From Rhodamnia argentea (Eukaryota > Streptophyta > Magnoliopsida > Myrtales > Myrtaceae), in NCBI RefSeq assembly GCF_020921035.1, contig NC_063157.1, positions 22,027,015 to 22,091,014 of the forward strand: DNA of 64,000 nt. The letters are read 5' to 3'. Made by a program: the position numbers and the translations under genes. Shown here one piece after another: positions 1-10,714 of the stretch (position 1 is the first letter of the stretch; each line of letters opens with the position of its first letter). Below the pieces are notes generated by a model that made no database searches, was not told where the DNA came from, and saw only the letters and a list, made by a program, of their open reading frames with translations.

Positions 1-305
1 AACCGATTAAAAGCAGTCGCATACACCCATTTTAGTGACGACCCAAATATTACCGTATAAATTGTGCATCCGCGCTAGAATTTCGGTGCGAGCCATAAAC
101 TACTACTCATTTCAAGCGAGCTCATCACCGTTACCCTTGCTACTTTGTTAACGCTTACTCTATGTTTTGGTTGAACCTATTCGACCAAGGTTGCTGAGAA
201 GCAAGCGAGGGCATTTCGAACTTGTGATCAAGAGGGACTTGAAACCACTTGGGAAAACCACCGCCAATTATGGCGGCGGCGACAATGGCGAGTTAATTAT
301 TTTAG
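1..305. other. Intergenic DNA, nothing recognised
   Basis: No open frame with family resemblance and no clear repeat structure was seen. A short frame at 167-352 runs into the AT-rich repeat that follows and is not credible as a gene. Confidence 0.5.
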
Positions 306-633
306 GGAAAATTTCAAATAAAAACTTAAAGTGTACTTATTTTCTCAAATAAGATTTTAAAGTAAACCTTATTTTGAATAAGAACCTAAAGTGCCATCAT
401 TGTTTCAAAAAAGGATCTGAGCAAGGGCATTATTGTCATTTTCTTAAAATTTTTTTTTCCTATTTTTTTCTTTGTAAATGAAAAAAAGAAAGAAAAAAGG
501 AAAAACAATAAAAAAAAAAGAGTAAATGACGAAAATACATTTGGCCATGTCTTTCTTTGAAATAATAATGGCACTTCATATCTTTATTTAAAACAAGATT
601 CACCGCAAGCCCTTATTTGAAATTTTTTGACCT
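306..633. repeat. Inverted-repeat element, family B (solo copy)
   Basis: The left arm (306-415) is built of phrases such as TTTCAAATAA and CTTAAAGTG. The right arm (560-633) carries them in reverse complement (CACTTCA, CTTATTTGAAA). The centre is A/T homopolymer-rich. The same vocabulary flanks the hAT insertion at 11.2-15.2 kb, so this is a dispersed family. Coding capacity is absent. Boundaries are approximate and no target duplication was identified. Confidence 0.5.
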
Positions 634-646
634 TGGAAGCATCATA

Positions 647-654
647 GTTGAAGG
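647..654. repeat. Target-site duplication, left copy
   Basis: GTTGAAGG directly abuts the left terminus of the hAT-type element and is repeated exactly at 1038-1045. Confidence 0.88.
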
Positions 655-1037
655 TAGGGGTGTCAAAATAGCCCGAGCCGAGCCAACCCAACCCGGTCCT
701 GCCCAAAAATTCACCTAATTTTTTAGCTTTTTCGGGTTGGGCTTCGATCTTGTCCGGTAAGGCTCGGGCCGGGCCAGCTTCGATTTTTTTTTACACTCGC
801 ATTTTCTTTTTAATTTATTTTCTTTTCATTTTTCATTTTTCATTTTTTGTATTCTTTCATTCGATGGGCTTGTCAAATGTTTTTTATTTCGAAAAAAAAA
901 AAAGAAAAAAAAAGAACCCAACCCGGCCCAAAGAGTTGGGGCAAATGTAATTCGGACTCGGGCCAGCTCGGGCGGGGCCGGGCTAGGTACTGTTTAGTTT
1001 CGGGCCTTGGCCGAGACCCGGCCCATTGACACCGCTA
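655..1037. mobile_element. Non-autonomous hAT-type element with 8-bp target duplication
   Basis: The element begins TAGGGGTGTCAA and ends TTGACACCGCTA, giving 12-bp terminal inverted repeats with one mismatch. It is flanked on both sides by the identical octamer GTTGAAGG (647-654 and 1038-1045). Eight-base target duplications and TAG/CAG-type termini are hallmarks of the hAT superfamily. The 383-bp body is rich in GGCCCGGC and AACCCGG motifs and A-runs, and has no transposase, so it must have been mobilised in trans. Confidence 0.9.
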
Positions 1038-1045
1038 GTTGAAGG
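1038..1045. repeat. Target-site duplication, right copy
   Basis: GTTGAAGG directly follows the right terminus of the hAT-type element and matches 647-654 exactly. Confidence 0.88.
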
Positions 1046-1427
1046 TACGAGCACGGCCAGACACGGGCCATCAGGCATGGCCCACCATTTTAATGGGCCA
1101 GGCCGGCCACGACACTATTAAAGTCAGGCACGACGGCCATGGGCCGGGTCGGCCCGGCCTGATACATCTACGTCGTTCTCCGTTTTGGTCGAAAAAACGA
1201 GGACACGCTCAAACAGTACGCAGCGAACACAAAAGAGGAGCAGCTGACTAGCTGAGCAAACGAACTCGAGCCTCGCTCATGGCTGACCATTGACCATTGA
1301 CCATCATCAAGCGCAGAGAAGAGACGGAGAAGACACGCCCACAAAGCCGGCACTCTCCTTCTCCGTGAGTTTCGACGAACTACGGGGAAAAAGACAGGGA
1401 TTTTAAGCAGAGGAGTGCGGAATTGGA

Positions 1428-3797
1428 ATGGCCATCGCGACAAGGACGAGATGGGCCACAATTACGATGGCGTGGATTTTGGTCTTGTTCGGAACCCTAG
1501 CTCTCATTCAGGTGATTCAAAGCTCAACCTCGACCCAAATCGCCCACTTTTCTCCTCCGGATAATTCTGAAACTTTGACTCGCTGTTTGTCCATATAGAA
1601 CCGATTGAGCGATGCTGGAGCTTCATCTGATCCGAAACTTGTTCATCGCAAAGTTGGTGTGGTAATTTTTTGCGTCTAAGTAGATCGTTATTGATCCCAT
1701 TTTGTCGAGAGATGTCGTGATTTGATCATTATGATAAAGTGTGCCTTTTTTTTTTTCTTGTGGTCGGCTACTGACTGAGTGCGAGAGAGAATCAGTGATG
1801 AAAATGATGTTGTTCTTGTTTGCAGGATAAGAAGAAGCCAGGCGATTTGGAAGAACTGACTCACAAGGTTTATTTCGATGTTGAGATTGGAGGAAAACCA
1901 GTGGGTATGCACTCTGTACAAGATAAGTTCATGGCTGAACAGATTCTGAATGCTGTACTAATTCAATAGCACGTATTATCGTCAAATTGGAAATGGTTGA
2001 GCTAGAATTTGGTGTATGGACATTCTCCTTTCTATGTACAGAAATCAGTAACAAGTAAGAACTGATTGTGATAGACATCCTTTCATAGAAATCTTTTCCT
2101 TGGTGTGGTTATTGTTCTCGAGTTAGTCAAATCTTTGGCGAGCCAGTTTCTTTTCCTTTTGGGAATGCTGGATTTGGCAATGTGCGCTTTCTGGTTGTTA
2201 TGATTGGTCATTATATCTCTTGCTTTTAATTAAGGATCCGCACCCGTCTCTTGTGCATAGAAATCTTCTCGTTGGGGTAGTTATCGTCCTCAAGTTAGTC
2301 AAATCTTTGGTGAGCCAGCTTGTTTACCTTTTGGGACGTTCCATTTGGCAATGAGCGCATTCTGGTTGTTATGATTGTTCGTAATGTCCATAGTTTTATA
2401 TTTAAGAATTGGCACCCATCTGTTGTGCTATGCTCTTGAGAATGATTAAGAGCCTGATTTTAGCTTCTGGATATGAATCCATCTTCTGCTGCTAAAACTT
2501 AAATTTTGAATTTCTGCGGCAGAAGGATCTGACTTCACTATGGTTTGTATGACTCCAGGTCGTATTGTCATGGGACTCTTTGGCAAAACTGTCCCCAAAA
2601 CAGTTGGTAAGCACCTATTTGCGCTATGCTTCACAATGTCATGAATTATATGTCGAAATCTTATTTCGCATTTTTCTCACTTGCTCTACATCTTTGTTGT
2701 GCAGAAAACTTTCGAGCTCTTTGCACGGGTAGCCAAGTGACATCTGCTTCCTTTTTTAATTTCCTTTAAACCCCTCAACACTCTTGACCAAGTTGAAGGA
2801 AGAGGAATTGGCTTTTTGCTGAATGATTTCTCTACAAACTAATAATAAGAAAGAATCATACATGTATAGAGGAGAGAGAGGTATCCCTAAGTTGTTACTT
2901 CCTGCCTGTGCTTGTCGGAATGTCTTTCCTTGATTGTTATTAGTCTTATTGCAGGGGAGAAAGGGAATGGAAAGAGTGGGAAGCCCCTGTATTACAAAGG
3001 GAGCCAATTCCACAGGATCATTCCTAGCTTTATGATTCAGGGCGGTGACTTCACTAGTGGAGATGGGAGAGGAGGAGAGTCGATCTACGGGAACAAATTT
3101 TCTGATGAAAACTTCAAACTGAAGCATACAGATGCAGGTATTTGTATAATTGGACTTCCTAGTGCTTTCCAAAGAATTGCGAAAAAGTTTGTAGTAACCC
3201 TGAAGTTAATTTCTTGAGCTGCGACACATGAATAAGAACATATAGTGGTTTAATTCTCTACCTTGTAACAGGGCGCCTTTCGATGGCAAATGCTGGGCCA
3301 GACATGAATGGGTCACAATTTTTCATTACCACTGTGGCAACTACCTGGTAATTGACTGTCTTCCTTTTCTCATTTCTTTGATAAGCAACTTTGTCACCTA
3401 ATTGATGGGACATTCAGCTCATTGCTGTTACTGTTGGAGATGTTACCATGATTTGAATGAGTTCGAGGCTGTTGTTGGCTTAATCTGAGACCTTATAAGG
3501 GGAAAATGTGCTAATAATGCCTACTAACATCTTGGCAACTTCATCATGGATTATCTTCATAATCTAGTTAATCTAAGCTCTTTTGGCAAACTTTTGAGTT
3601 GTTAGGTTGATCACAAACTAATATCCAAGGCTTTGAACTCTCTTGCAATCTCTCGTAGGTTGGATGGCCGCCATGTTGTGTTTGGGAAGGTGCTGTCTGG
3701 AATGGATGTTGTCCACAAGATTGAGGCTGAAGGGAGACAGAGCGGCAAACCCAAAAGTATTGTTGTCATTTCAGACAGCGGAGAATTAGCTCTATGA
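1428..3797 (+). CDS. CYP20-1: Peptidyl-prolyl cis-trans isomerase, secretory-pathway cyclophilin (CYP20-1-like)
   Basis: Eight exons: 1428-1511, 1599-1661, 1826-1904, 2559-2606, 2705-2728, 2955-3137, 3272-3347, 3659-3797 (696 nt, 231 aa). All introns are GT-AG and phases agree. Residues 1-28 form a signal peptide or anchor with a hydrophobic core ([16 protein letters not shown]). A lysine-rich linker follows, and the cyclophilin domain starts near residue 62 ([11 protein letters not shown]). Active-site residues of the family are present: Arg120, Phe125, Met126 and Gln128 in [15 protein letters not shown], Trp186, and His191 in LDGRHVVFG. The protein should catalyse proline isomerisation during folding in the ER or secretory route. 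It ends SGELAL with no KDEL-type signal, as in CYP20-1 and CYP19-4 of Arabidopsis. Exon 2 (about 21 residues) makes the N-terminal linker longer than I recall for Arabidopsis CYP20-1. The start is the ATG preceding the signal peptide. The exact paralogue is uncertain. Confidence 0.93.
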
Positions 3798-4341
3798 GCA
3801 CTTCGCTCGAGATTGCACTTGACAAGTTTGACCTCATAGCTTATTCAACACGAATGTAGGGCTCAGGCATCATGCCCTGTTTTGATGCATAAGAAGTTTT
3901 TTTATGGTGAAGAAAGCGCGAGGCAAGCTCGTCGATTGGACATTGGGACATACTTGAAAGAGCTTGGATAGATCATAGAGGCCATGAATAGAGAGAACTG
4001 CTCTGAGTCTGAATTTTTGTTCTTAAAACTGGAGAGCAAATGATGTTTTTCTCCTTTTAGATTAATTCAAGATCTTCAATCCATTATCCAAATGGGAAGC
4101 GAGTCATCTGTGAAGAATCTCATTTGATTAATGTCTTTCCCGCTGAATGAATGAGGAAAAACTTATGCCAACAGCACGATATTTGCAACGAGTGATAACA
4201 ATGTACCAACTGGAAACAATGTTTCTGAAAATGATAGACAAAAACAAAAGAGTTCTGGTAAACAAAAAAATGTTCAGTGGACATTGAGAGTGGTTTTGCA
4301 TGGTTCTAGGACCATTACTTGATTTGTGGCAGAGTGACATT
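3798..4341. other. Cyclophilin 3' UTR and downstream spacer
   Basis: The sequence directly after the stop codon is presumed 3' UTR of the cyclophilin gene. No coding pattern was seen before the repeat element at 4342. Confidence 0.45.
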
Positions 4342-4809
4342 AGAAGTGTCAAAATTTGTATATGGCGCTCATTTTTGTATCAAAATTTTTTCGCTGGCTC
4401 AATTAAGTATCAAATTAGAGAAAAAAATGATCACTTAAATGCTAATGGCAAGAGATTTTAGCTAACTGATTATGTGGTATTTATTATTAATTTTTTAATA
4501 TTATGCAACAATTTTTTTAAAAAAGTCAGGTCACGTGGACTTTTAAATTTTAAAAATAATTTTAAAAATTAAATTAAGCAGAAAAACAAGCTAAAAAACC
4601 ATTTTTTATTATTTATTTTTTAAAAATTTTAGCTTTCTTTTTATCGCTGACTTGGATCCTCCAACAAGCCACGTAAGATTTCCGACAAAGCTTGCCATAG
4701 TGGACACTCAAATAATCAATTTTTTTTAAAAAAAAATTGACACTTCAGTGATAAAAAAAAAAATTAACACCAAAATAAGTACCATACAAAAATTTCGACA
4801 CTTCTAGTG
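4342..4809. mobile_element. MITE-like inverted-repeat element
   Basis: The left end TAGAAGTGTCAAAATTTGTA and the right end, which reads TAGAAGTGTCGAAATTTTTG on the opposite strand, form imperfect terminal inverted repeats. The similarity extends inward (TATGGCGCTC against TATGGTACTT). The 468-bp body is AT-rich and non-coding. The flanks (GTGACAT before, GTGTCCT after) may be a degenerate target duplication, so the superfamily is not certain. Confidence 0.65.
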
Positions 4810-6067
4810 TCCTTCTGCCTTTGATTTGTAAATTGAGAAAAGTTTATTTGTTTTCGCAAATTGGATGTTGGGACTCATGCTGTGGACTCGGCTTTCTTTA
4901 ACATTTCTGTTTACCTCGTTTCCACAGCGTCACAATCGCGTTAGCGGAAAATATCCTGAATTGAAGAAAACACCGGACTGTTAGATAGACGGGCCCGAAA
5001 CAGCTAAAGCAGCAGTTGCGCAGAAAGAAACTTCTAATGAACTGGCAAGTATGTTGGTGGAGCAGAACTACATCGTGCCACTGATCCAACTACCAATTGA
5101 GTTAAGGATATACCCATCAGACTCGAGAAAAGCTAGTTCAAACTCATTGGGACATACAAGAACTGCACTCCGAAGCCGCTTAAGAAGTTAAATTGCAGTG
5201 ACGACACCCTTTCTTTCCATTGACATGAACTTATACATGCGAGAATATTGCTCTCAAGGAGAGCAAAGATCGTGCAAATACGCACCCTCATGCCGATAAA
5301 GAATTGGAGAATCCATCCACTAACCCAATCGCCAAAGCAGTGGCTATCACAAGACAGCTACAAACGATCAGGGCTTATGACCAATGACAACGGGGTCATC
5401 ACTGGGAGATGAGGCCCTAAGTTGAGAACGGATGTGAGAAATTACAGGGTTACATCCTATAGCGTGAGATTTATACCGAAGCAACATAGCAAGTATATGA
5501 ATACAAGTAAGACAGCTAGAACAGATTGAGCTCTTTACATCAGATCAAAGCAGGGCGATAGCCATCCTAGAGCGCAATCCATCTGTCCTTGCCCAGCATA
5601 TCTGACGAAATCAACACCTACGAACAATATGGAAGCCGGAGAGTGAATCTGCTCGTGCCAACCCCTAGACATAGTCACCCTAATTTGCAAACCCAAGGCA
5701 ACTGGACCTTCAATAGCAAAGAATCGACTAAGAAATATCTCATGTGCATTAAATTCGAATTGTAGATGAATAACAGCGAAAATGACCATAAGTACCACTA
5801 TCGACATCAACGATCTCAATGTGCAAAAATGAATTAGCATGGACCTACCACCTCCCAAGAATTAACTACTTTTTTAGTGGACCCCCATTACATAGGCTCA
5901 GTCAAACCAAACCCAAAGATCCGTCCACTTGCCCATGGCCACAATGAAATAAACCAAGAACTAGTTCTCTATATCAAGAGCACATTTGAGCAAAATTCTC
6001 TGCGTCATGGCCAAAACACAGCCAAATTTTGTCTACCTGTTCTTCTGCATCATTTTGTGAGAGAGAC
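4810..6067. other. Intergenic DNA, no gene recognised
   Basis: Frames here (for example 5535-5858 minus and 5877-6173 plus) resemble no family I know, and the sequence has no splice-consistent coding pattern. It lies downstream of both convergent genes (cyclophilin and ELF4). Confidence 0.4.
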
Positions 6068-7942
6068 AGAGAGAGAGTTCTCCTGCTGCACATATGCTTA
6101 TGTACATCGCATCGCCCAGGAGCGGGAATGTCAAAAACATGGTTATCTAAGTGAAGGGACTTCTCAGTCCTGACCTACATCCTTCTCAAGTGGTAAGATC
6201 CGAACAGGCATTGTGAAGGTATCGTGGTCTTGCCAACCATAGATGAATGAGATTAATTACCAAGCAGAAGAAAGACTTCCCTCATGGATGGCCCATGCAA
6301 CTACAAACCTCCGGAGTGTTGAGATATTAAGGTCAGTCCAAGAGTCAGATATGGAAATATAACCAGGATCTTTCAAACGAAGCTGGGTACCCAACCTCAC
6401 TTCATTACATTTCCACATAACACCTGCTTATCCTATCATTTGGAATGACATTCTATACAGATGTATTTACAGTGTTTTGAGCGTAAACATTCAGGATGCC
6501 AGTGACGCTTTCATCATAAGTGATGGCCTGTCTATCGTATCAAAATAAGACTGATGCTTCAGTATGGAGATCTTATCACAAGACCACTCGAGTAACGTGA
6601 GAAGCACATGAAGAACCAGATAGCTCACACCAGGCAGTCCACACCTAGTCTATCCTAATTTGCTATGGATTCTGCAATTTTCACTTTCCACTCCTCCTTT
6701 ACAAGAAACTGCCCCTGTAGTTAAGCACAATCATAGTCACGACTTTGGTTTGCAGCTACAATATCGAATCAATTTCCCGCTTTCATTCCATTTCATTGAA
6801 GTCTGGAATCTTAATGGGATTTGATAGCAGATCTAGGACTAAGACGAGTTAAGATTCCAGCGGAGAGTATTATCATAAAGATACCAATGATGACGATTCA
6901 GGACTAGAGATTCTTAGTTTCCATTATGTGGTTAAGGCTTCATCCATAATCTAAAGGACTTCACAGAGAAAGCATTGTTTTAATTAACCAAAGTAGATCA
7001 CAACCTGCATTTCTGACTAGTAGTAGAAACCAATACATAGCAATATAGCTACCCCAGACAACTAGACATCACACAACACCTATTAAAGGGATTGGGCGTT
7101 TCATATCAGGAAACCTAATCACGTGAAGGAGGGCCTCTCAAGAATCACAATATCAACAGATAAAATCCATCCACCCATTACTTCAAGTCAGTTATCATGA
7201 TAAGCACAGGATCTACATAGAGCTCTCTCCAAACAGCTTCCAATATCCAAGAAAAACCTAAACATGTGTAGTATGTACTTCAGTTAAACATACACCTATT
7301 GTGTATTGTTCTTAAGCTCTTTATTGGGTGGTTGGAATCAAATCATATTGAGAAATCAGAAAAATCTGCCAGCATACTTGAGCTAGAGACCCACAAATCC
7401 AGAAGCCTGAAACTAAAGGCTCCAAATCCTGCATCATTTCCTAATACTTATTTTAACCTGATTGACAAACTCAGATTGCTTCCTTTGATCACTGTGCAAC
7501 TCAATCTATAGTAAAGGAGCTGACTTCAAAAGCAATTTAACCCTCCAATATCAAATTGTTCTATTGCCTAGTATCCGCAAAAACTAGAAAAAACTATAAC
7601 CTTACTACATACACTCCGATCAAAATTTCCCTTCATCTTCTTAAAAGCTGAGTTCATTGTCCAGCAATTTTTATTGTATCAATTTCAAGTTCACAATTAC
7701 TAGAAACAACAGTTACAAAGAAGAACCACGACACAGCGAGCATCCCAGAGTTTTTCTCCATCACTGACAACAAGACTAGAGGGACAACCAGAGTGATGGA
7801 CTCAAGACCCAAACACAGAAGACTCAAACACGAAGCAATTATGATTTTTACCCCCAAGACACTCACAAGTGTCATTAGCTAAGCACCAACCTTCATTCCT
7901 CCAGAAAAATTTCCATCCAATCGAGAGAGAGGGCTCACGATT
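6068..7942. repeat. Tandem duplication, unit 1 (about 1.9 kb)
   Basis: This stretch is repeated in the same orientation at 8010-9905 with high similarity along its whole length. Both units start in a GA-rich tract followed by GTTCTCCTGCTG and end with GAGGGCTCACGATT. The last bases correspond to the ELF4 stop codon, its last codon and two bases of the codon before, so unit 1 carries only the 3' extremity of ELF4 and its downstream DNA. Unit 2 has an extra block of about 30 bp near 8239-8270 that unit 1 lacks. No conserved coding frame is shared, so the unit is probably non-coding. Confidence 0.88.
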
Positions 7943-7972
7943 GCGCGCGAGCGCGCGTGCGTGCGTGCGTGC

Positions 7973-8017
<45 letters not shown>
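7943..8017. repeat. Compound microsatellite (GC/GTGC then GA) at the duplication junction
   Basis: Alternating GCGC and GTGC units run to about 7974 and are followed by an uninterrupted (GA)n tract from 7975 to 8017. It lies exactly between the two units of the 1.9-kb tandem duplication, and the GA tract merges into the start of unit 2. Confidence 0.92.
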
Positions 8018-8021
<4 letters not shown>

Positions 8022-9905
8022 CCTGCTGGACATATGCTTATGTTCAACGCATTGCCCTGGAGCAGGAATGTCAAAAACTTGGTTATCTATGTGAAGGGGC
8101 TTCTCAATGCTGACCGACATCCTTCTCAAGTGGTGAGATCTGAATAGGCATTGTGAAGGTATCATGTTCTTGCCAAAAATAGATGAATGAGATTAATTAC
8201 CAAGTGGAAGAAAGACTTCCCTCATGGATGGCCCATGCATTTGTAATTACCCAAGCTTATACCACATGCTACAAACCTATGGAGTGCTAAGATATTGAGG
8301 TCAGTTCAAGAGTCAGATACGGAAATAAAACCAGGATATTTTTAACATAGCTAGGTACACAACATCGCTTCATGATTCTTCCACATAACAACTGCTAATC
8401 CTATCATTTGGAATGACATTGTCCACAATGCCTTCACAGTTTTTTTAGCATAAACCTGCAGGATGCTAGTGACACTTTCATCATAAGTGATGGCCTGTCT
8501 ATCATAACAAAATGAGAGTGATGCTTCAGTCCAGAGATGTTATCACAAGATCACTCCAGTAACGTGAGAAGCACATGAAGAACCAGACAGCTCACACCAG
8601 GCAGTCCATTATCCTAATTTGCTATGGATCTGCAATTTTCACTTTCCACTCCTCCTTTTCAAGAAACTGCACTGGTAGTGAAGGACAATCATAGTCACGA
8701 CTTCTGTTGCAGCTACTATGGCATATCAATTTCCTGCTTTCATTCTGTTTCATTGAAGACTGGAATCTTAATGCAATCTGATAGCAGATATAGGACTGAG
8801 ACAAGTTAAGATTCCAGCGGAGAGTATTACCATAAGATATTGATGGTGAGGATTGAGGACTAGAGATTCTTAGTTTCCATTATGTGTGGTTTTGGATTCA
8901 TCCTTGATCTAAAGGACTTAACAGAGAAAGCATTGTTTTAATTAACCAAAGTACATCGCAACCTGCATTTCTGACTGGTAGTAGAAACCAATACATAGCG
9001 ATTGAGCTACCCCCAGACAACCAAACATTACACAACACCTATTAAAGGGATTGGGCATTTCATATCAGGAAACCTAATCACGTGAAGGAGGGCCTCTCAA
9101 GAATCACAATATCCACAGACAAAATCCATCCACACATTACTTTAAGTCAGTTACCATGACGAGCGTAGAATCTTCAAAGAGCTGTCTCCAAACAGCTTCC
9201 AATAACCAAGAAAAACTTAATCATGTGTATTATGTACTACAGTTAAAGAAACACCTATAGCGTATTGTTCTTAAGCTCTTTATCAAGTGGTAGGGATCAA
9301 ATCATATTGAGAAATCAGAAAAATCTGCCAGCATACTTGAGCTGGAGACCCACAAACCCAGAAGCCTGAAACTAAAGGCTCCAAATCCTGCATCATTTCG
9401 TAATACTTATTTTAAACTGATTGACAGAACTCAGATTGCTTCCTTTGATCACTGTGCAACTCAATCTATGGTAAAGGAGCTGACTTCAAAAGCAATTTAA
9501 ACCTCCAAAATCAAATCGTTCTATTGCCTAGTATCTGCAAAAAACTAGATAAAACTATACCCTTACTGCGTACACTCCGATCAAAATTTCCCTGCATCTT
9601 CTTAATAGCTGAGTTCGTTGTGCACCAATTTTTATTTTATCAATTTTTAAGTTCACGATTACTAGAAACAACAGTTACAAAGCAGAACCACGACACAGCG
9701 AACATCCCAGAGTTTTTCTCCATCACCGACAACAAGACGAGAGGGACGACACATAGCGATGGACTCAAGACCCAAACACAGAAGACTCAAACACGAAGCA
9801 ATTATGATTTTTACTCCCAAGACACTCAAAAGTCTCATTAGCTAAGCACCAACCTTCATTCCTCCAGAAAAATTTCCATCCAATCGAGAGAGAGGGCTCA
9901 CGATT
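8010..9905. repeat. Tandem duplication, unit 2 (about 1.9 kb), reaching into the ELF4 3' end
   Basis: Direct repeat of 6068-7942. This unit is continuous with the ELF4 gene at its right end: similarity to unit 1 stops at 9905, five bases inside the ELF4 coding region beyond the stop codon. It therefore holds the ELF4 3' UTR and downstream region and is the likely parental copy. Confidence 0.88.
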
Positions 9906-10428
9906 CGGGACTGCTTTCGTTGGACGCAGGGTCGGCACCGCTCGTCTCTCGCTGGTGAAATGCGGAGGAGAAATTCGAAGAGAGATCGGAGTACAGCGAC
10001 ACCACCTTCGACACGTTCTGGTTGATTTCCTGAATCAGAGCCACATTCTTGACCATGTTGTCGGCGGTCTTGGACTGGTGATTCTCGTTCACCTGCTGAA
10101 TCAGCGCGCGGTTGCGGTCGAGCACGGCCTGGACCTGCCTGAAGCTCTTGCTGAGCAACTCCCACACCTCGGGGTCGCACTCGAGGGCGTCTTCGGCGTC
10201 GGAGCAGTCCTTCAGCAGGTCGGCGATGAGCGCGGTGGTGGCGGTGGTGACGGTGGAGGGGTTGGGCTTGGCGGAGGACAGGCAGCGGCGGTGGTGCTGG
10301 TTGGCGGTGGCTTCGTCCATGCTCGATTCGGCGGCGGAGGAGGAATCGAGCGGTCTGGTCGTCACTCCGGCGGCGAAGCTTGGGCTGACATTTCTCCTTC
10401 TTCTTCTTCTTACTTTTGATATTTCCAT
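9898..10428 (-). CDS. ELF4: EARLY FLOWERING 4 (ELF4) family clock protein
   Basis: Single exon, 176 aa. Residues 84-160 match the ELF4 (DUF1313) domain, with stretches such as FRQVQAVLDRNRALIQQVNE and KNVALIQEINQNVSKVV. The domain forms a short helical coiled-coil. In Arabidopsis ELF4 joins ELF3 and LUX in the nuclear evening complex, which represses clock and growth genes at night. An arginine-rich stretch at residues 7-12 fits a nuclear signal and parallels the KRRRN of Arabidopsis ELF4. The protein is longer than the Arabidopsis one (111 aa) because of a Ser/Thr/Ala-rich insert between the basic stretch and the domain. The first Met (MEISKV) was chosen because it keeps the basic stretch. 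Met37 is an alternative start. Absence of introns is typical of the family. Its 3' end was duplicated 1.9 kb downstream. Confidence 0.95.
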   Translation of the reverse strand: MEISKVRRRRRRNVSPSFAAGVTTRPLDSSSAAESSMDEATANQHHRRCLSSAKPNPSTVTTATTALIADLLKDCSDAEDALECDPEVWELLSKSFRQVQAVLDRNRALIQQVNENHQSKTADNMVKNVALIQEINQNVSKVVSLYSDLSSNFSSAFHQRETSGADPASNESSPES

Positions 10429-10506
10429 AGAGAGAGAGATCTTTTTTTTATTTATTTATGGGATTGGGGGGTTGGGGGGCGAGGCTGAATGTACTCGCCG
10501 GAAAGA

Positions 10507-10513
10507 GCGCGTG
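10507..10513 (-). promoter_or_regulatory. Candidate FHY3/FAR1 binding site upstream of ELF4
   Basis: The minus strand reads CACGCGC, the core bound by the transposase-derived factors FHY3 and FAR1, which are known to activate ELF4 in Arabidopsis. It lies about 80 bp upstream of the ELF4 start codon, possibly in the leader. A 7-mer can occur by chance, and its weight comes from the nearby evening elements. Confidence 0.5.
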
Positions 10514-10626
10514 CGAGTGGGTAAAGATTTTCTAGACCAAAAATTAGGTGGAAGGATTGTGGTCCTGAGTGAAAAAAAGGACGCGCCGTGGCTGCGAGTG
10601 GGGTTGGGTTATGAGACGAGAAAACG

Positions 10627-10635
10627 AAAATATCT
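10627..10635 (+). promoter_or_regulatory. Evening element (proximal) in the ELF4 promoter
   Basis: Exact AAAATATCT, the evening element recognised by the MYB-like clock factors CCA1, LHY and RVE8. It is about 200 bp upstream of the ELF4 start codon, on the strand opposite to the gene. The element is known to act in evening-phased promoters, ELF4 included. Confidence 0.75.
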
Positions 10636-10705
10636 AATGGGGGCGTTCTATTGGACGAGTGTGCCACAGCGACAAAAAGTGTTCCACCTCTCTCTCCTCC
10701 CGCTA

Positions 10706-10714
10706 AAAATATCT
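10706..10714 (+). promoter_or_regulatory. Evening element (distal) in the ELF4 promoter
   Basis: A second exact AAAATATCT, 79 bp from the first and in the same orientation. Two exact 9-mers this close upstream of a clock gene are unlikely to be accidental. An ACGT core follows at 10737-10740. Confidence 0.75.

Noticed and set aside
1038-1180. GC-rich stretch after the small hAT element, considered as part of it
   Set aside because: The exact target duplication ends the element at 1037, so the following GGCC-rich DNA must be something else, perhaps an older insertion.
7802-8165. Frames with long Ser-Leu repeats
   Set aside because: They are translations of the (GA)n microsatellite.
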